This document shows positions 33,980 through 44,237 of a stretch of 64,000 nt of DNA, piece after piece; position 1 is the first letter of the stretch, and each line of letters begins with the position of its first letter. Location: the NCBI GenBank assembly GCA_016906335.1, contig JADEYG010000002.1, positions 620,001 through 684,000 of the forward strand, written 5' to 3'. Position numbers and translations under genes: made by a program. Source of the stretch: Novakomyces olei. Lineage: Eukaryota; Ascomycota; Novakomycetes; Novakomycetales; Novakomycetaceae. The notes beneath the pieces were generated by a model. It searched no databases and was not told the origin of the DNA. It saw only the letters and a program-made list of their open reading frames with translations.

Positions 33980-35897
33980 ATGGCTGCGGTCAACAGCAAA
34001 AACTTGTTTGCGCTTCTTGGTAAGTTGTCTGGTTTTGATTCTGTTATATTTGCTTGCTCTTTTCCCATTGGCTTTTGCTGCACGATCGACTGGTCCCGGC
34101 GCTACTTGTCTCATTGTATATGAGGGAGGGAAAATTTTTTTTTCCTCAAAAGTTCTTGTGGCTGCTTTGGCAGAGAAGAGTTTTTGGTTGGCAGTCTCTG
34201 CCTTACACCTAATTCCATCACTGCCTGAGCGGGAAACGCTTTACTGCTCAATTGACTTGAAATTTCAGTATTATTATACTGAAAAGCGGGGCTAGCTTTG
34301 CGGGTCTCAGGCACAATAGTCGGATCCTGAGGCTGGCGAGTTTCCCTTCATCAATGAAGGGCTGATTTTACACCAATGCAGTAGTCTGAATAGGCCAACT
34401 GCGCGGATAAGCATCCAGCGAGAGCCGTTAACGGGTTTGCCAATGGCGTACTGAGGATTGATTTGTGTCTGCAGATTCCTGTTACATCGAACTGCGTTTA
34501 TGCACTGATCAATGATGGCTATGCAGTGAGACTCTGGAGCAATTGCACTCTACGAATTGGGTTTTGTACATCAGCGTGTTTAGCCTACTTTGTTGAGAAT
34601 AGACTTATTTCACGACACTTTTTTCGAGGGCCAGTTTGATCCAGATGCAGTGCAGCGTTAACCTTTAATACTAACAGCTCAGGCGAAGACGACACCGACG
34701 GTCAACCTCGTGTCTACGATAAAACTGCACCTCCCCGTCAGCCTGCACCTGCAAAGGAGATTTCTTCTAAGGACACGCACTCTCATAAGCGCAATCCTAA
34801 TGCACCAACGCCGCGTGAGCGTCACTTGAAAACCTCGACTGAGGGCAAGACTTTTAAGGAGCGCTCTCGTCTTGGAGGAAATGAAGGAGGTAAGCCTGCC
34901 AAGATATTACAGCAACAGTCGACTGGAAGATTAAACAGAGACAACTATATCATACAAATAAAGGGATTAATATATATTATTAATTTTATTTTATTTTATT
35001 TTATTTTCATTTAATTTCAATATTACATCAGTAATTTGTGTTGGCCTATTTGAGTTTATCATATGCTGCTTTTTTACTGTTATGTACTGTCGTTTTTCGT
35101 ACTAATTTCCAGCTTTCCGCGACAGGGCAGCAGGCCACCAGGTCAACCAGGCCAAGCCTCTTGAAGAAAACCCTGCCTCAGGAAAACGTCCTACTCCGGT
35201 CTTCAACAAGCCACGTGGAGGAGCACGTGGACGTGGCCGTGGAGGCGAACGCGGTCGTGAGTTCGATCGTCGCTCGTCTACTGGCGTTCGTGATACGCCA
35301 AAGAACGTGACGCGTGGCTGGGGAGAGGAAGCTTCTGCTGAAGCTACTGCCGAATCTCTGGCGGCCAAGGATCGTGATGAGGAGGCAGTTGAGGACGCGG
35401 TACCTACTGAAAAGGGCCCAGAGGGCGATGACGTTGTTGTCCCCGAAGACTCTGAGGATGCTGTCCCTAACGAAAAGTCCTATGACGAGTATCTCGCTGA
35501 GCTCAAGGCCAAGAGCCCAGCGGTATCAGCGCTGAAGCCTCGTGAGGCTGAGGGAGGAGATGAGTTTGTTCAATCTGGACGTTTGAACAAGCCGTCGGAT
35601 GAGGACGCCAGCTATTTCAATTTCGGATCTAAGAAGGAGCATAAAAAGGATAAAAGCAGCAAGAAACAAGGGAAACAATACGTTGAAATTGAGCAAATTT
35701 ATGCTCCTACCCCGGCTGAACGTGGCCGTGGAGGCAGCGGCAATGGCCGTGGAGGCCCTCGTGGTGGTGGCGGGCGTGGACGTGGCAATGGCAGTTCTCG
35801 TGGAGGTTCTCGAGGCGGCCACGATCGTCCGGCCGGTCGACCTGCTGCTTCGCGCCCCGTCGAGTTTAACGAGACCAACTTTCCCGCACTGGCGTGA
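33980..35897 (+). CDS. STM1: STM1, ribosome-associated SERBP1/HABP4-family protein
   Basis: Exons are 33980-34019, 34683-34889 and 35113-35897, giving 343 residues. Stm1 sits in the mRNA channel of idle 80S ribosomes and preserves them in starvation. The first exon encodes only MAAVNSKNLFALLG; exon 2 gives EDDTDGQPRVYDKTAPP; exon 3 begins FRDRAAGHQVNQAKP and shows KPRGGARGRGRGGERGREFD, RRSSTGVRDTPKNVTRGWGE, an acidic middle, the YFNFGSKKEHKKD block and a C-terminal RGG region. The order matches Stm1 and SERBP1. Two long introns (663 and 223 bp) in a gene likely to be highly expressed are notable. The first contains GC-richer sequence (34300-34600) that could hold a small RNA. Confidence 0.92.
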
Positions 35898-36445
35898 ACT
35901 TGCTAGTTAAATCATTGACCTTTCTAATCTGATCTAGCTCCAGGTTTTAAATGTTTATTTTCAACAGCATAGTCGAGGCAAATGTGTGTGTCTGGGCTAG
36001 TCGTTACGTAGCCCTTACTTTCTAAAAGTCTCTCTTATATTGATTTTCCTGCTCTATATGTTCTTTTACTCTATCGTAGTCTTAGTTTTGTAGCCTACAC
36101 ACTTGACTGACTGTAAACTGGTGGAGGTGTTGTGTAGCACTGCAAAAAGGCAAAACTGACGTCTATCGAATGGCTGAGGTCGATTTTAAATAATACAATT
36201 TAATTTAAAATAATTTGGTCTACCTTTACGCTTTTTTAGCGCATAAGGACCAATGCCGTAACATTGGTCCCACTTTCACAACCCGTTTGGCCTATGTAAG
36301 CCTTCTTCACATGCGGGGAACATGTCAGCTTTTACATCATGGGAAGCAGAATTCTAAGATAAAAGGACGCGAATCCCTGATCAGTTTTCTCCACAACCCA
36401 CTCACTGACAAACGCATTTGAGAGAGAGTTTACACACAACCTAAT
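35898..36445. other. Intergenic STM1 / LEA-like gene
   Basis: No gene seen. CATGCGGGGAACATG, about 135 bp upstream of the next start, contains a GGGG core that could act as a stress element. This is an inference only. Confidence 0.4.
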
Positions 36446-36649
36446 ATGTCTGAGCAAGTCAAAGAAGCGGCTGAAAAGGCCTCAGACGCTGTGAACCAAG
36501 GAATCGAGACTATGCAACAAACATCGCAAGATGCTCTTCAAGGCGCCCAAGATATGGCCCGCGACGCGGCAGAGGGACTCAGCGGTGCTGCTAATGACGC
36601 ACAAGCTCAAGCACAGGACGTCAGCAGCAAAGCAATGGACTCGATCTAG
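36446..36649 (+). CDS. Small LEA-like amphipathic helical protein
   Basis: 67 residues, beginning MSEQVKEAAEKASDAVNQG and continuing with Ala/Gln/Asp-rich repeats (AQDMARDAAEGLSG) with no Pro or Cys and very few aromatics. This resembles group 3 LEA and CsbD-like stress proteins, which are unfolded when wet and helical when dry or on membranes. Strong alternation of charged and Ala residues supports real coding. Length and start are simple (one ATG). No close named family recognised. The role in stress or desiccation is inference. Confidence 0.7.
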   Translation: MSEQVKEAAEKASDAVNQGIETMQQTSQDALQGAQDMARDAAEGLSGAANDAQAQAQDVSSKAMDSI

Positions 36650-37122
36650 AGATAGTACAGTTCTTTTTCGTGTCGCCCCATGATTATTTTGCAAAAAAAC
36701 GAGCTGCTTTTTGTGTTTTTGGATTGCCTTATTGTTTTCTCGCGTTTCTCGCAAATATTTTCCTCATTGCAAGTTACTACATAGTGAATTAAACGTCAAT
36801 TTGGATTGAACATTTGGCCAAATGGACTCCAGTCGGCAGCTTTGCTGATGGCGGCCATTGTAGCTACTGCGCGCGAATACGTCATGAGTAGTAGTTATTG
36901 TGACTTGTGCTCGTTGTAAAGTCATTCAGCAGCAAAACCAGCATTATAGCGACTCCGCTAATATAGTAGATTATTATATCGTAGATTATAATATAGTAGA
37001 TTATAATATTAATTGCGTTAGATAAGCGTAAATAGACGTATATATATCAAGTCAGTTCTTGATCAGTCGTACGGAGTAGGCAGAAAGGACGGGTCGACAA
37101 ATATCGCAGTTCGCCTTTCAGT
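36650..37122. other. Intergenic LEA-like / GTR1
   Basis: Contains about three repeats of ATATAGTAGATTATAAT-type sequence at 36961-37010. No gene supported. Confidence 0.5.
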
Positions 37123-38302
37123 ATGCGGAAAAAAGTCTTGTTGATGGGCAAATCGTATGCAATGCAAAAGAAAACACGAAAGATATATGATTTATATAAC
37201 TGCGTTGTTTGATCTTGTTCTAACGTTAAAGTGGCTCGGGAAAGTCGAGCATGCGCAGTATTGTCTTTAGCAATTACGTCGCCAAGGACACGCAGCGATT
37301 AGGCGCTACAAGTGAGTCGTAAATGAACAAGAAAATTAATAAACAAAATGCTCCAGAGCATTAACATCTCCTTTAGTTGACGTGGAGCATTCACACGTGC
37401 GTTTTCTCGGGAACCTTGTCCTCAACTTGTGGGACTGTGGAGGGTTTGTATTCTGTACTTTTCAAGCTAATCTTCTAGACAGGATGCGTTTATGGAGAAC
37501 TACCTCGCCACGCAGAGAGACCATGTATTTAGAAACGTTGAAGTGCTGATCTATGTGTTTGATATCGAGTCGCGTGAGTTTGATCGGGATTTGCACACTT
37601 TTGACTCGTGCTTGGATGCTCTGAGGCAGAATTCGCCGCAGGCACGAGTGTTCTGTCTTGTGCACAAGATGGATCTTGTTCAGGACGAATTACGGGAGCA
37701 GATTTTTGCTGAAAGACGGCAGATTTTGCTTGCACGCGCAGGCGGACTGGAAATGACTTGTCTCGCCACCTCAATCTGGGACGAGACGCTGTACAAGGTA
37801 TAAAAAACATTGTATACTAGATCGGCATACTGATAGCCAGGCGTGGTCGAGTATTGTGTACACGCTTATCCCCAATATTCCTACACTTGAACGCCATCTT
37901 CGATCGTTTGTAGACAAAATGGAAGCACAAGAAGTCGTGCTATTTGAGCGGACGACTTTTCTCGTCATTTCACATGCTTCAGCACCTTCAAGCTCGGCTG
38001 CTATGGACCCACACCGGTTTGAAAAGATCAGTAATATCGTGAAGCAGTTCAAGTTGTCGTGTACAAAGATACAGAGCCAGTTTACTTCGTTTGAGCTCCG
38101 AACCAGCATGTTTTTCGCCTTTATTGCTCCTTATACGAACGACACCTATGTAATGGTCGTTGTTAATGACCCTACTATACGTAAGCTCTCGAGTACTTTG
38201 CAATTACTCACATACAACTTAGACTCGGCTACCACACTGCTCAACATCCAAATTGCCAGAGCAAGGTTTGATCAAGAGCAGGCACAGTTGGAGGCTGTTT
38301 AA
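37123..38302 (+). CDS. GTR1: GTR1, Rag-family GTPase (RagA/B type)
   Basis: Exons are 37123-37154, 37232-37311, 37377-37443, 37479-37797 and 37841-38302, giving 319 residues; all phases close. Gtr1 pairs with Gtr2 on the vacuole and signals amino acids to TORC1. G motifs are the P-loop GKSGSGKSS (residues 9-17, with intron 1 inside the Ser11 codon), [19 protein letters not shown] as switch [17 protein letters not shown] as switch II (intron 3 falls in the second Gly codon), and HKMD for guanine recognition. The C-terminal roadblock-like domain ([20 protein letters not shown]) is complete. Intron sizes are 35-77 bp. Confidence 0.97.
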
Positions 38303-39149
38303 GCGGATGCCTTATACTTGGCGTAATGAGATACTACTATACCCATGTCTGCGTCTGGCTTTTATTTATTCGAGTAAAGCATTGTGGTTTACCCACGGTC
38401 GCGGATGTTTGTCCATAAAGTAGATATAATTAGTGATGTGTTTGCTCGTGTATATATTCTGGTCCTATATAGAAATGAAACGTTGCCTTTTGGTTGCGTA
38501 TACTGAAACGCCGTCCGCCGTTCTGTCACGACTATACTTTTCACCTTTAGTAGTGATAAGTCAGCACGATCTCAAATCTAAACGAGTATTTCTATTTCGA
38601 CTCATCCCTTGTATAATTGTATTGCCCACGAAATGTCTACTCGGCAACGGCAAATACCGTGGAGGAAAGCAATGATCCAATAAGAATCGCACAGTAAAGT
38701 TAGAAAAAAATAAAATAAGTAAAGCAAAGCAATAATCTAACATTAATATTATTAGTCATTCCTATATTGCCAATCTTAATTGTCTCGTGCGAATGTTCGG
38801 TCCCGCAGTGATCTGAATTACTTGAATATAGTCTTTGTAATGAGACACCCATGACCGCTTACTTGTACCTTTTAGCAAGCAATATCAAGTAATTTTTCAG
38901 CGCGCCCGCGTAAACAAACCGCCTGCCCGATTCGGTTCAGGTTAACAAACAAGGGCGATCAGAGTCTGCGCGTCACTTTTATAAAAGAAGCAGAGCAATT
39001 GACGCGCTGTTTGTTGCTTCACAACGGCCGCCTTTATCTTTTGAAAAGTTAAGCACCGACGCGTCAGCAGACGCTCGGTGGTTGGCTTTTTCCCGTATCT
39101 TATTCGCCGCCCGTATACTTAAAGCAAAGGATCAGTATTCGTTACCGAT
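38303..39149. other. Intergenic GTR1 / MADS gene
   Basis: No gene supported. TTTATAAAAG at about 38977 with GC-richer flanks looks like the core promoter of the MADS gene. Confidence 0.45.
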
Positions 39150-41853
39150 ATGGGCACCGACACGCAAAGGCACAAGAAAATACATATACGCCATATAAGC
39201 GATCCTAAAGCGCGGGTCAAGACGTTCCTTCGTCGGCGCAATGGGATTTTACGCAAAGCTCACGAGCTATCGGTGCTCTGTGGAGCCCGTATAGAGATTG
39301 TTATGATGGACGAGAAGAATATGTGCCATGTGGTATGGTCTACTAACGCAAATGCAACCGTTTCTTTTTGCCCACTTTGAAATTGCTCTTTTCTCGAAGG
39401 CTGAGCGTGGCTTTGTTTGTTTTTTCAGTTTTTTTTTTTTTCAGATTTTTTTTGTTTATTTTTTTCGTTGCTTGTTTACGTCTAACACGAACAGTACTCG
39501 TCGACCGACACGGATCAAGACCAGCTGCTCAAAACTTACTTGAACAAGGCTTTTATAACCGTTGATCCCCGCCGCAATTATGATATTGATACGGAAATTG
39601 GGTACGAGAGCTGGAGCCTGGAGGAATTATACCTGCTTTTATATTCTTTCTAGTTTAAGTCTTTTTTAAAGCTCTTGTTGTCCAAATTTTGAATTTTAAC
39701 TGTTTTTTATTTTTCAATTTAACTGACAAAAAAGTTGCCCGGATATGCCACAGGAAAGGGTGGCTATAGTCACGCATTACCGTGTTCTAACAGCTTCGGA
39801 AAGAGCAGCACAAAAGTCATTGGGAGCCAAATTTTTGGATGACAATGATGCCGATGACGAAACAGATCAATTGTACGTTGCTGCAACTCCGTCTTTCCAC
39901 ACTTCAACACTCAGCTCGCAAACACCGAGTTCGGTTAGCGAAAGTCAAGGCGCATTTTCTCAGGCAACGCCTTTCTCATATGAATCAGACACTACAGACA
40001 CTCAGCCACAGAACCACCGAGTGCATGACACCGGAGCCTTCAAGCCGCATACGCCTCCAAGTACGAATCTTTCGCATCCACCATCAGCGACTGGTGCAGA
40101 AATAGACAGAGAATCGAACAGGTCGCAAGGCTACTTGAGCCATTTGCCAATGCATGCAGTGCCTCATGATCTACAGCAATTGCCACCGCAATTCCACAAT
40201 GAAATGCATTATCCAGATCCGTACGGAACGCCCAAGGATCCCGTGGATGAACAGAATCCGGCTGATTACAGCAGTCCACACGGGTTCGCGCTGCACGACA
40301 CTCAAAACCTTCAGCCTTATGTTGGACAGGACTACAATGCCGTAAAAGAGCAACAGTCTATGGCGCAGACTTTGCACAATTACCAGCCTCATCATCATCA
40401 GTTCACCAAGCAACGCTCTGTGCCTAATCTTGCTTGGCCGGCAGCTCACGGACTCGGGATTGATGTAGCCGAACTCGGCGTTTCGGCAATATCTTCGGCA
40501 CCGAAGCACTATCACGCACAATACCGAACCCGTGTAAAGCAGGAGGCCAAGAGTCCCAATCCGAATCATAGCCTAACCCCTAATCTAAATATTGATGCCG
40601 GGCTCGCTAATTATCCTTCGGTCTGGTCGCAAGCCGGGGACCTTGCGATTGGTGAAGCTCAAGATCAGCATTGGGGTCATAGTGTACCGGGCTTTAATGC
40701 CTGTGCACCAACTCCCTCAGCTTATTTGCCGCCCAGCGAATCCTTGCCTCCGTCACCTACAAAAGTCTGGCCTGCGTCTCCGAAACGCTCTCCGTCAAAA
40801 TCGCACCTTAAAGCTGCTCTCGCAGCTACATCGCCTTATGCCGGGAATTTTAATAAGAATAATAATGGCAATAATGATGGCAATTATTCCCTTGGTAATC
40901 CCGGACAGAGATCGCCACGACGCAGTGGAGGATTGAGAAAAGCCGCGAGTCATTCTGCTTTGGGAGGAAGAGCAAGGGCGTCTGACTTTAACAATAACAA
41001 TGTTAATCCAAACTACGAACCGCCTCCACCAATGCCCTCACTTGATCTGCTAAGGCAGTATACGAAACAGCAGCAGCAGGAAGCAGACCAGTCTGTCTCT
41101 GTTCAGCCTCAAATGCTGCTAAACTCGTTTGAACCTGGTCAGGTTGCTCCTCGTTTGGCAAAGCAGCCAAACAAGCAGCCAAACAAGCAGCCAAACAAGC
41201 AGCCAAACAAGCAGCCAAGCAAGCAGCCAAGCAAGCAGCCAAGCAAGCAGCCAAACAAGCAGCCAAGCAAGCAGCCTAGCAAGCAGCCAAGTCAATCCAT
41301 GTTTAGCTCTGCGTTTCCAAAGGCTTCACGCTTGAGCACCAAGTCTCCGGCTTTGCAATCGGCCAGTCTTCCTCACTCAGGGCTGAAGACTCCCGATCTG
41401 CAAGCCCAAAGTAGCCATTCACCAGCCCTGCAATCGTCTCCGTCGCCGAAAAGTCGGCATGATCAGTCTGATCAATTGCAGCCACAGCAGCAGCAGTCTC
41501 TGAGTCTTGAAGATTTTTCTTTCCCTCCAAGAGATGAAGGTAGTGCACGAATTGCTCCGTACGATACCCCCACCGTTGCTTCGCAATCAGAGGGCAAAAA
41601 GACTCATATGCGAGGTCTCAGCCTGCTGGATGAAATTACAGCCACGTTTCACGAGCCAACGCCGGCCGTTATGGATGGCAATGAAATGTTTACCGGGTTT
41701 GATGAGGGCAGTAACGGTGGGCAGTATGGGCAGGTTGGAGGTGATTTTGGACGACGTGTGGAGGAGGATATAACGGAGGAAGAAAGCGACAATGAGGAGT
41801 ACGAGTCCGAGTATGTTCGCACATTGGGGTTTGGCACTGAGGGCATATATTAA
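39150..41853 (+). CDS. MEF2-type MADS-box transcription factor (RLM1-like)
   Basis: Exons are 39150-39332, 39495-39601 and 39735-41853, giving 802 residues. The MADS box (KKIHIRHISDPKARVKTFLR, then NGILRKAHELSVLCGARIEI) and MEF2 extension (CHV|YSSTDTDQDQLLKTYL) are joined across intron 1, whose branch CTAAC and acceptor GAACAG are clear. Rlm1 and Smp1 are the budding-yeast MEF2-type factors, and Rlm1 acts under the cell-wall MAP kinase. The remaining 700 residues are disordered: Pro/Gln/His-rich, with SP and TP sites, Asn runs (NKNNNGNNDGN) and a KQPN/KQPS array at 41157-41292. The MADS N-terminus carries an extra MGTDTQRH before the usual KKI. The DNA-binding call is strong. The pathway is inferred from family. 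Confidence 0.9.
41157..41292 (+). repeat. Coding 12-bp array (KQPN/KQPS)n in the MADS gene
   Basis: About 11 copies of AAGCAGCCAAAC or AAGCAGCCAAGC encode KQPN or KQPS. The Asn/Ser switch is a single base in the last codon. It keeps frame whatever the copy number. Confidence 0.95.
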
Positions 41854-42282
41854 AAAGTGATATCCTTGTCGATTTTTGGAAAATTTCTGCCGTGGCGTTT
41901 GCATTCTATTGCCATATCCATTCTTTTGGTCATGTTTGTTGGGTTTTGCTTGCTTGATACGGTGCTTTTGGATATAAATAATAATTAATTCAACTATTAT
42001 AATAATTATACTAGAATTGAACGTAATACTAGAATAATAAATATAATACGACTCATACCATCAAGCAGATTTAATCGCCAGCACATGTAACCTTGCAAGC
42101 AATATTGCTTGCGAGTAGAGGTGTACAGCTATGGGCTTACGGGTTCACATATCGCTTATATTATATGACTAAATATATAACAATTTTATAGAGCAATTGA
42201 ACCAAAGATACACAGAGCACAGAGCAATTGGACATAAAAGTCATGTATTAAAGCAGGCATTGTGTCTGTCAATTGCCACTGA
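41854..42282. other. Intergenic, convergent 3' ends
   Basis: AT-rich, with an inverted pair CAAGCAATATTGCTTG at about 42096 that could form a hairpin. No gene seen. Confidence 0.45.
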
Positions 42283-43773
42283 TTAAACGGGCACTTGCTT
42301 CTCCGACCGCTGCCGCGTTTTCTCGCGGTCCGCCGATTCTGATGCGGCCAAGCGTCCGGCCAGTTTACGACGGCCATTTTCGCCTGCACGAGCAAGCACA
42401 CCGGCAATCATGCCCACGCTACGCAATGAATCGTCATTGCCCGGGATAGCGTACGTAACCCACTTTGGATCACAGTCGGAATCAATGATTCCGATAGTGG
42501 GAACGCGCCGGGCGGCACATTCGCCAAGGGCCACTTGATTCTCTCGAGTATTCAGTGCAATAACCAAGTCAGGACGAAGCATACGGGGAGCATCACGCTC
42601 GCCGCCATGTAAGAGCCCAACCAGTCGATCGTTCTCGTACCTGCGCAAAAGCCCTTGGCCGTCGTGTTCTAGTGTAATCGCTGCGTTTGTCAGGATTCCG
42701 GGGACCCAACGTTCAAAGACATGGTAGCCGTTGCAACGGCGAGCAGTATCAGTCACTATACTTTTCATGGGCTTCATTGTTCCCAGGACGAGAATAATGC
42801 CATTGCGTTCACAAACGGCCTCAACTACGCCACTCGCACGCCTCAAGTGGGACAGAGTTTCGTCCAGTGAAATGATATGAAGGCCCTGCCGTTCGCCAAA
42901 GATAAATGGCTGCGCTGCCGGATTCCAGAGCGACCGAGAATGGCCTAAATGGCACTGTGCTGCAAGTAAATGGTGCAGATTGACCTCGTGAGGAGCCGGA
43001 ATATTGGCGGCAAAATTGTGCGGCGAAAAGTTTTCGTGCTTGCGCGAGCCCAAGTGGGAAAAGATATCAGCTGGTCAACGTTTAGCAAAAACTGGTAGGC
43101 CAAGGGGAAATAGGGACACGTTTGTGCAAATCGATTTCAAGATATTTGTCAAAGAACGCATTAAACAAGTCTGCTCGACGCTGGCAGAAAGAATATCACA
43201 ATTGGCTCGTAAATGTAAATGTGCCTGGTAAATATTTGAATATAGTGTAATAATTTAGTAAGCAAAGACTGAGCAAACGAGTACCCTCAATCCCGGAACA
43301 GAGAGCAAATGCCGAAAAGGCGCAGCCCATTCGTCCAAGTAATCGTCTGCTGCAGCATTGGCCGCCTACTGCGTTTATCATACACGATAAACAAGGTAGG
43401 GGGGTACATTCAACTTGGCAGGCAAATTGGCAGGCAAATTGGCAGTAATGACAAAAGCAGGCAAAAAAAAAAAAAAAGGTATAGCCTTACCGACACGGGT
43501 GTGTCTCTGATACAGCTCATCAGAGCTTAGCTGCTCATGCACGTTAGGGGTATCTTGAGACGCTGTCAGCGAGGCATCCACGGCAGCGGCAGTAGCTGCC
43601 TCGTCGTCTTTCCGTGGAGAAGCAATCTCATCTCGCTCTACGGGACTCGTCTCATCCAAGAGCTCGTCCAGGTATCCCTGCGGCACTTTGCTGTACTGCC
43701 TCGTACTCGAACAGCGGCACGTGAAGCACCGCCGAGCCAATGCCGGTGCTGCTGCGTAAAGCCGCATCGCCAT
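42283..43773 (-). CDS. MRP4: Mitochondrial ribosomal protein uS2m (MRP4)
   Basis: Exons are 43773-43491 and 43070-42283, giving 356 residues. The 420-bp intron is phase 1 and joins RHTRV to ADIFSHLGSRKHENFSPHNF. Exon 1 is a mitochondrial presequence (MAMRLYAAAPALARRCFTCR) followed by an acidic linker. Exon 2 is the uS2 fold: HEVNLHHLLAAQCHLGHSRS, WNPAAQPFIFGERQGLHIIS, then RPDLVIALNTRENQVALGEC, RRVPTIGIIDSDCDPKWVTY and IPGNDDSLRSVGMIAGVLAR. The bacterial-type sequence with a presequence shows the small mitoribosomal subunit, not cytosolic uS2. The C-terminus is basic and short. The intron is larger than usual and holds no recognisable gene. Confidence 0.95.
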
Positions 43774-43808
43774 GCTCAAACAATTTTTGATCTTGAATAT
43801 TTTGTACT

Positions 43809-43825
43809 GTATTAATTAATTAATT

Positions 43826-43858
<33 letters not shown>

Positions 43859-44100
43859 TTCATTTATTCATTTATTCATTTATTCATTTATTCATTTATT
43901 CATTTATTCATTTATTCATTTATTCATTTATTCATTTATTCATTTATTCATTTATTCATTTATTCATTTATTCATTTATTCATTTATTCATTTATTCATT
44001 TATTCATTTATTCATTTATTCATTTATTCATTTATTCATTTATTCATTTATTCATTTATTCATTCATTTATTTATTTATTTATTTATTTATTTATCTATT
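43809..44100. repeat. 8-bp array, unit ATTTATTC, with ATTT and ATTA edges
   Basis: About 25 copies of ATTTATTC (43860-44065) are flanked on the left by ATTA and ATTT tetramers and on the right by ATTT tetramers. The octamer looks like two ATTT-type tetramers with one base changed, then amplified. It lies in the divergent promoter of MRP4 and the CBS-PB1 gene. Confidence 0.95.
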
Positions 44101-44237
44101 CTATTTTATTATCCTATACTCATTTCTTACCATTTTATTCTGTCAGTTATACTTGTCCGGGTTTTCTCGGCCAGGGTTTTCTGTTTCCACGTAAACAACA
44201 TGTGAAGGCCAAATCCTCATACCCATCACGTGTATTG

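Noticed and set aside
43809-44100. CRISPR-like array
   Set aside because: The octamer repeats have no spacers, and the genome is eukaryotic.
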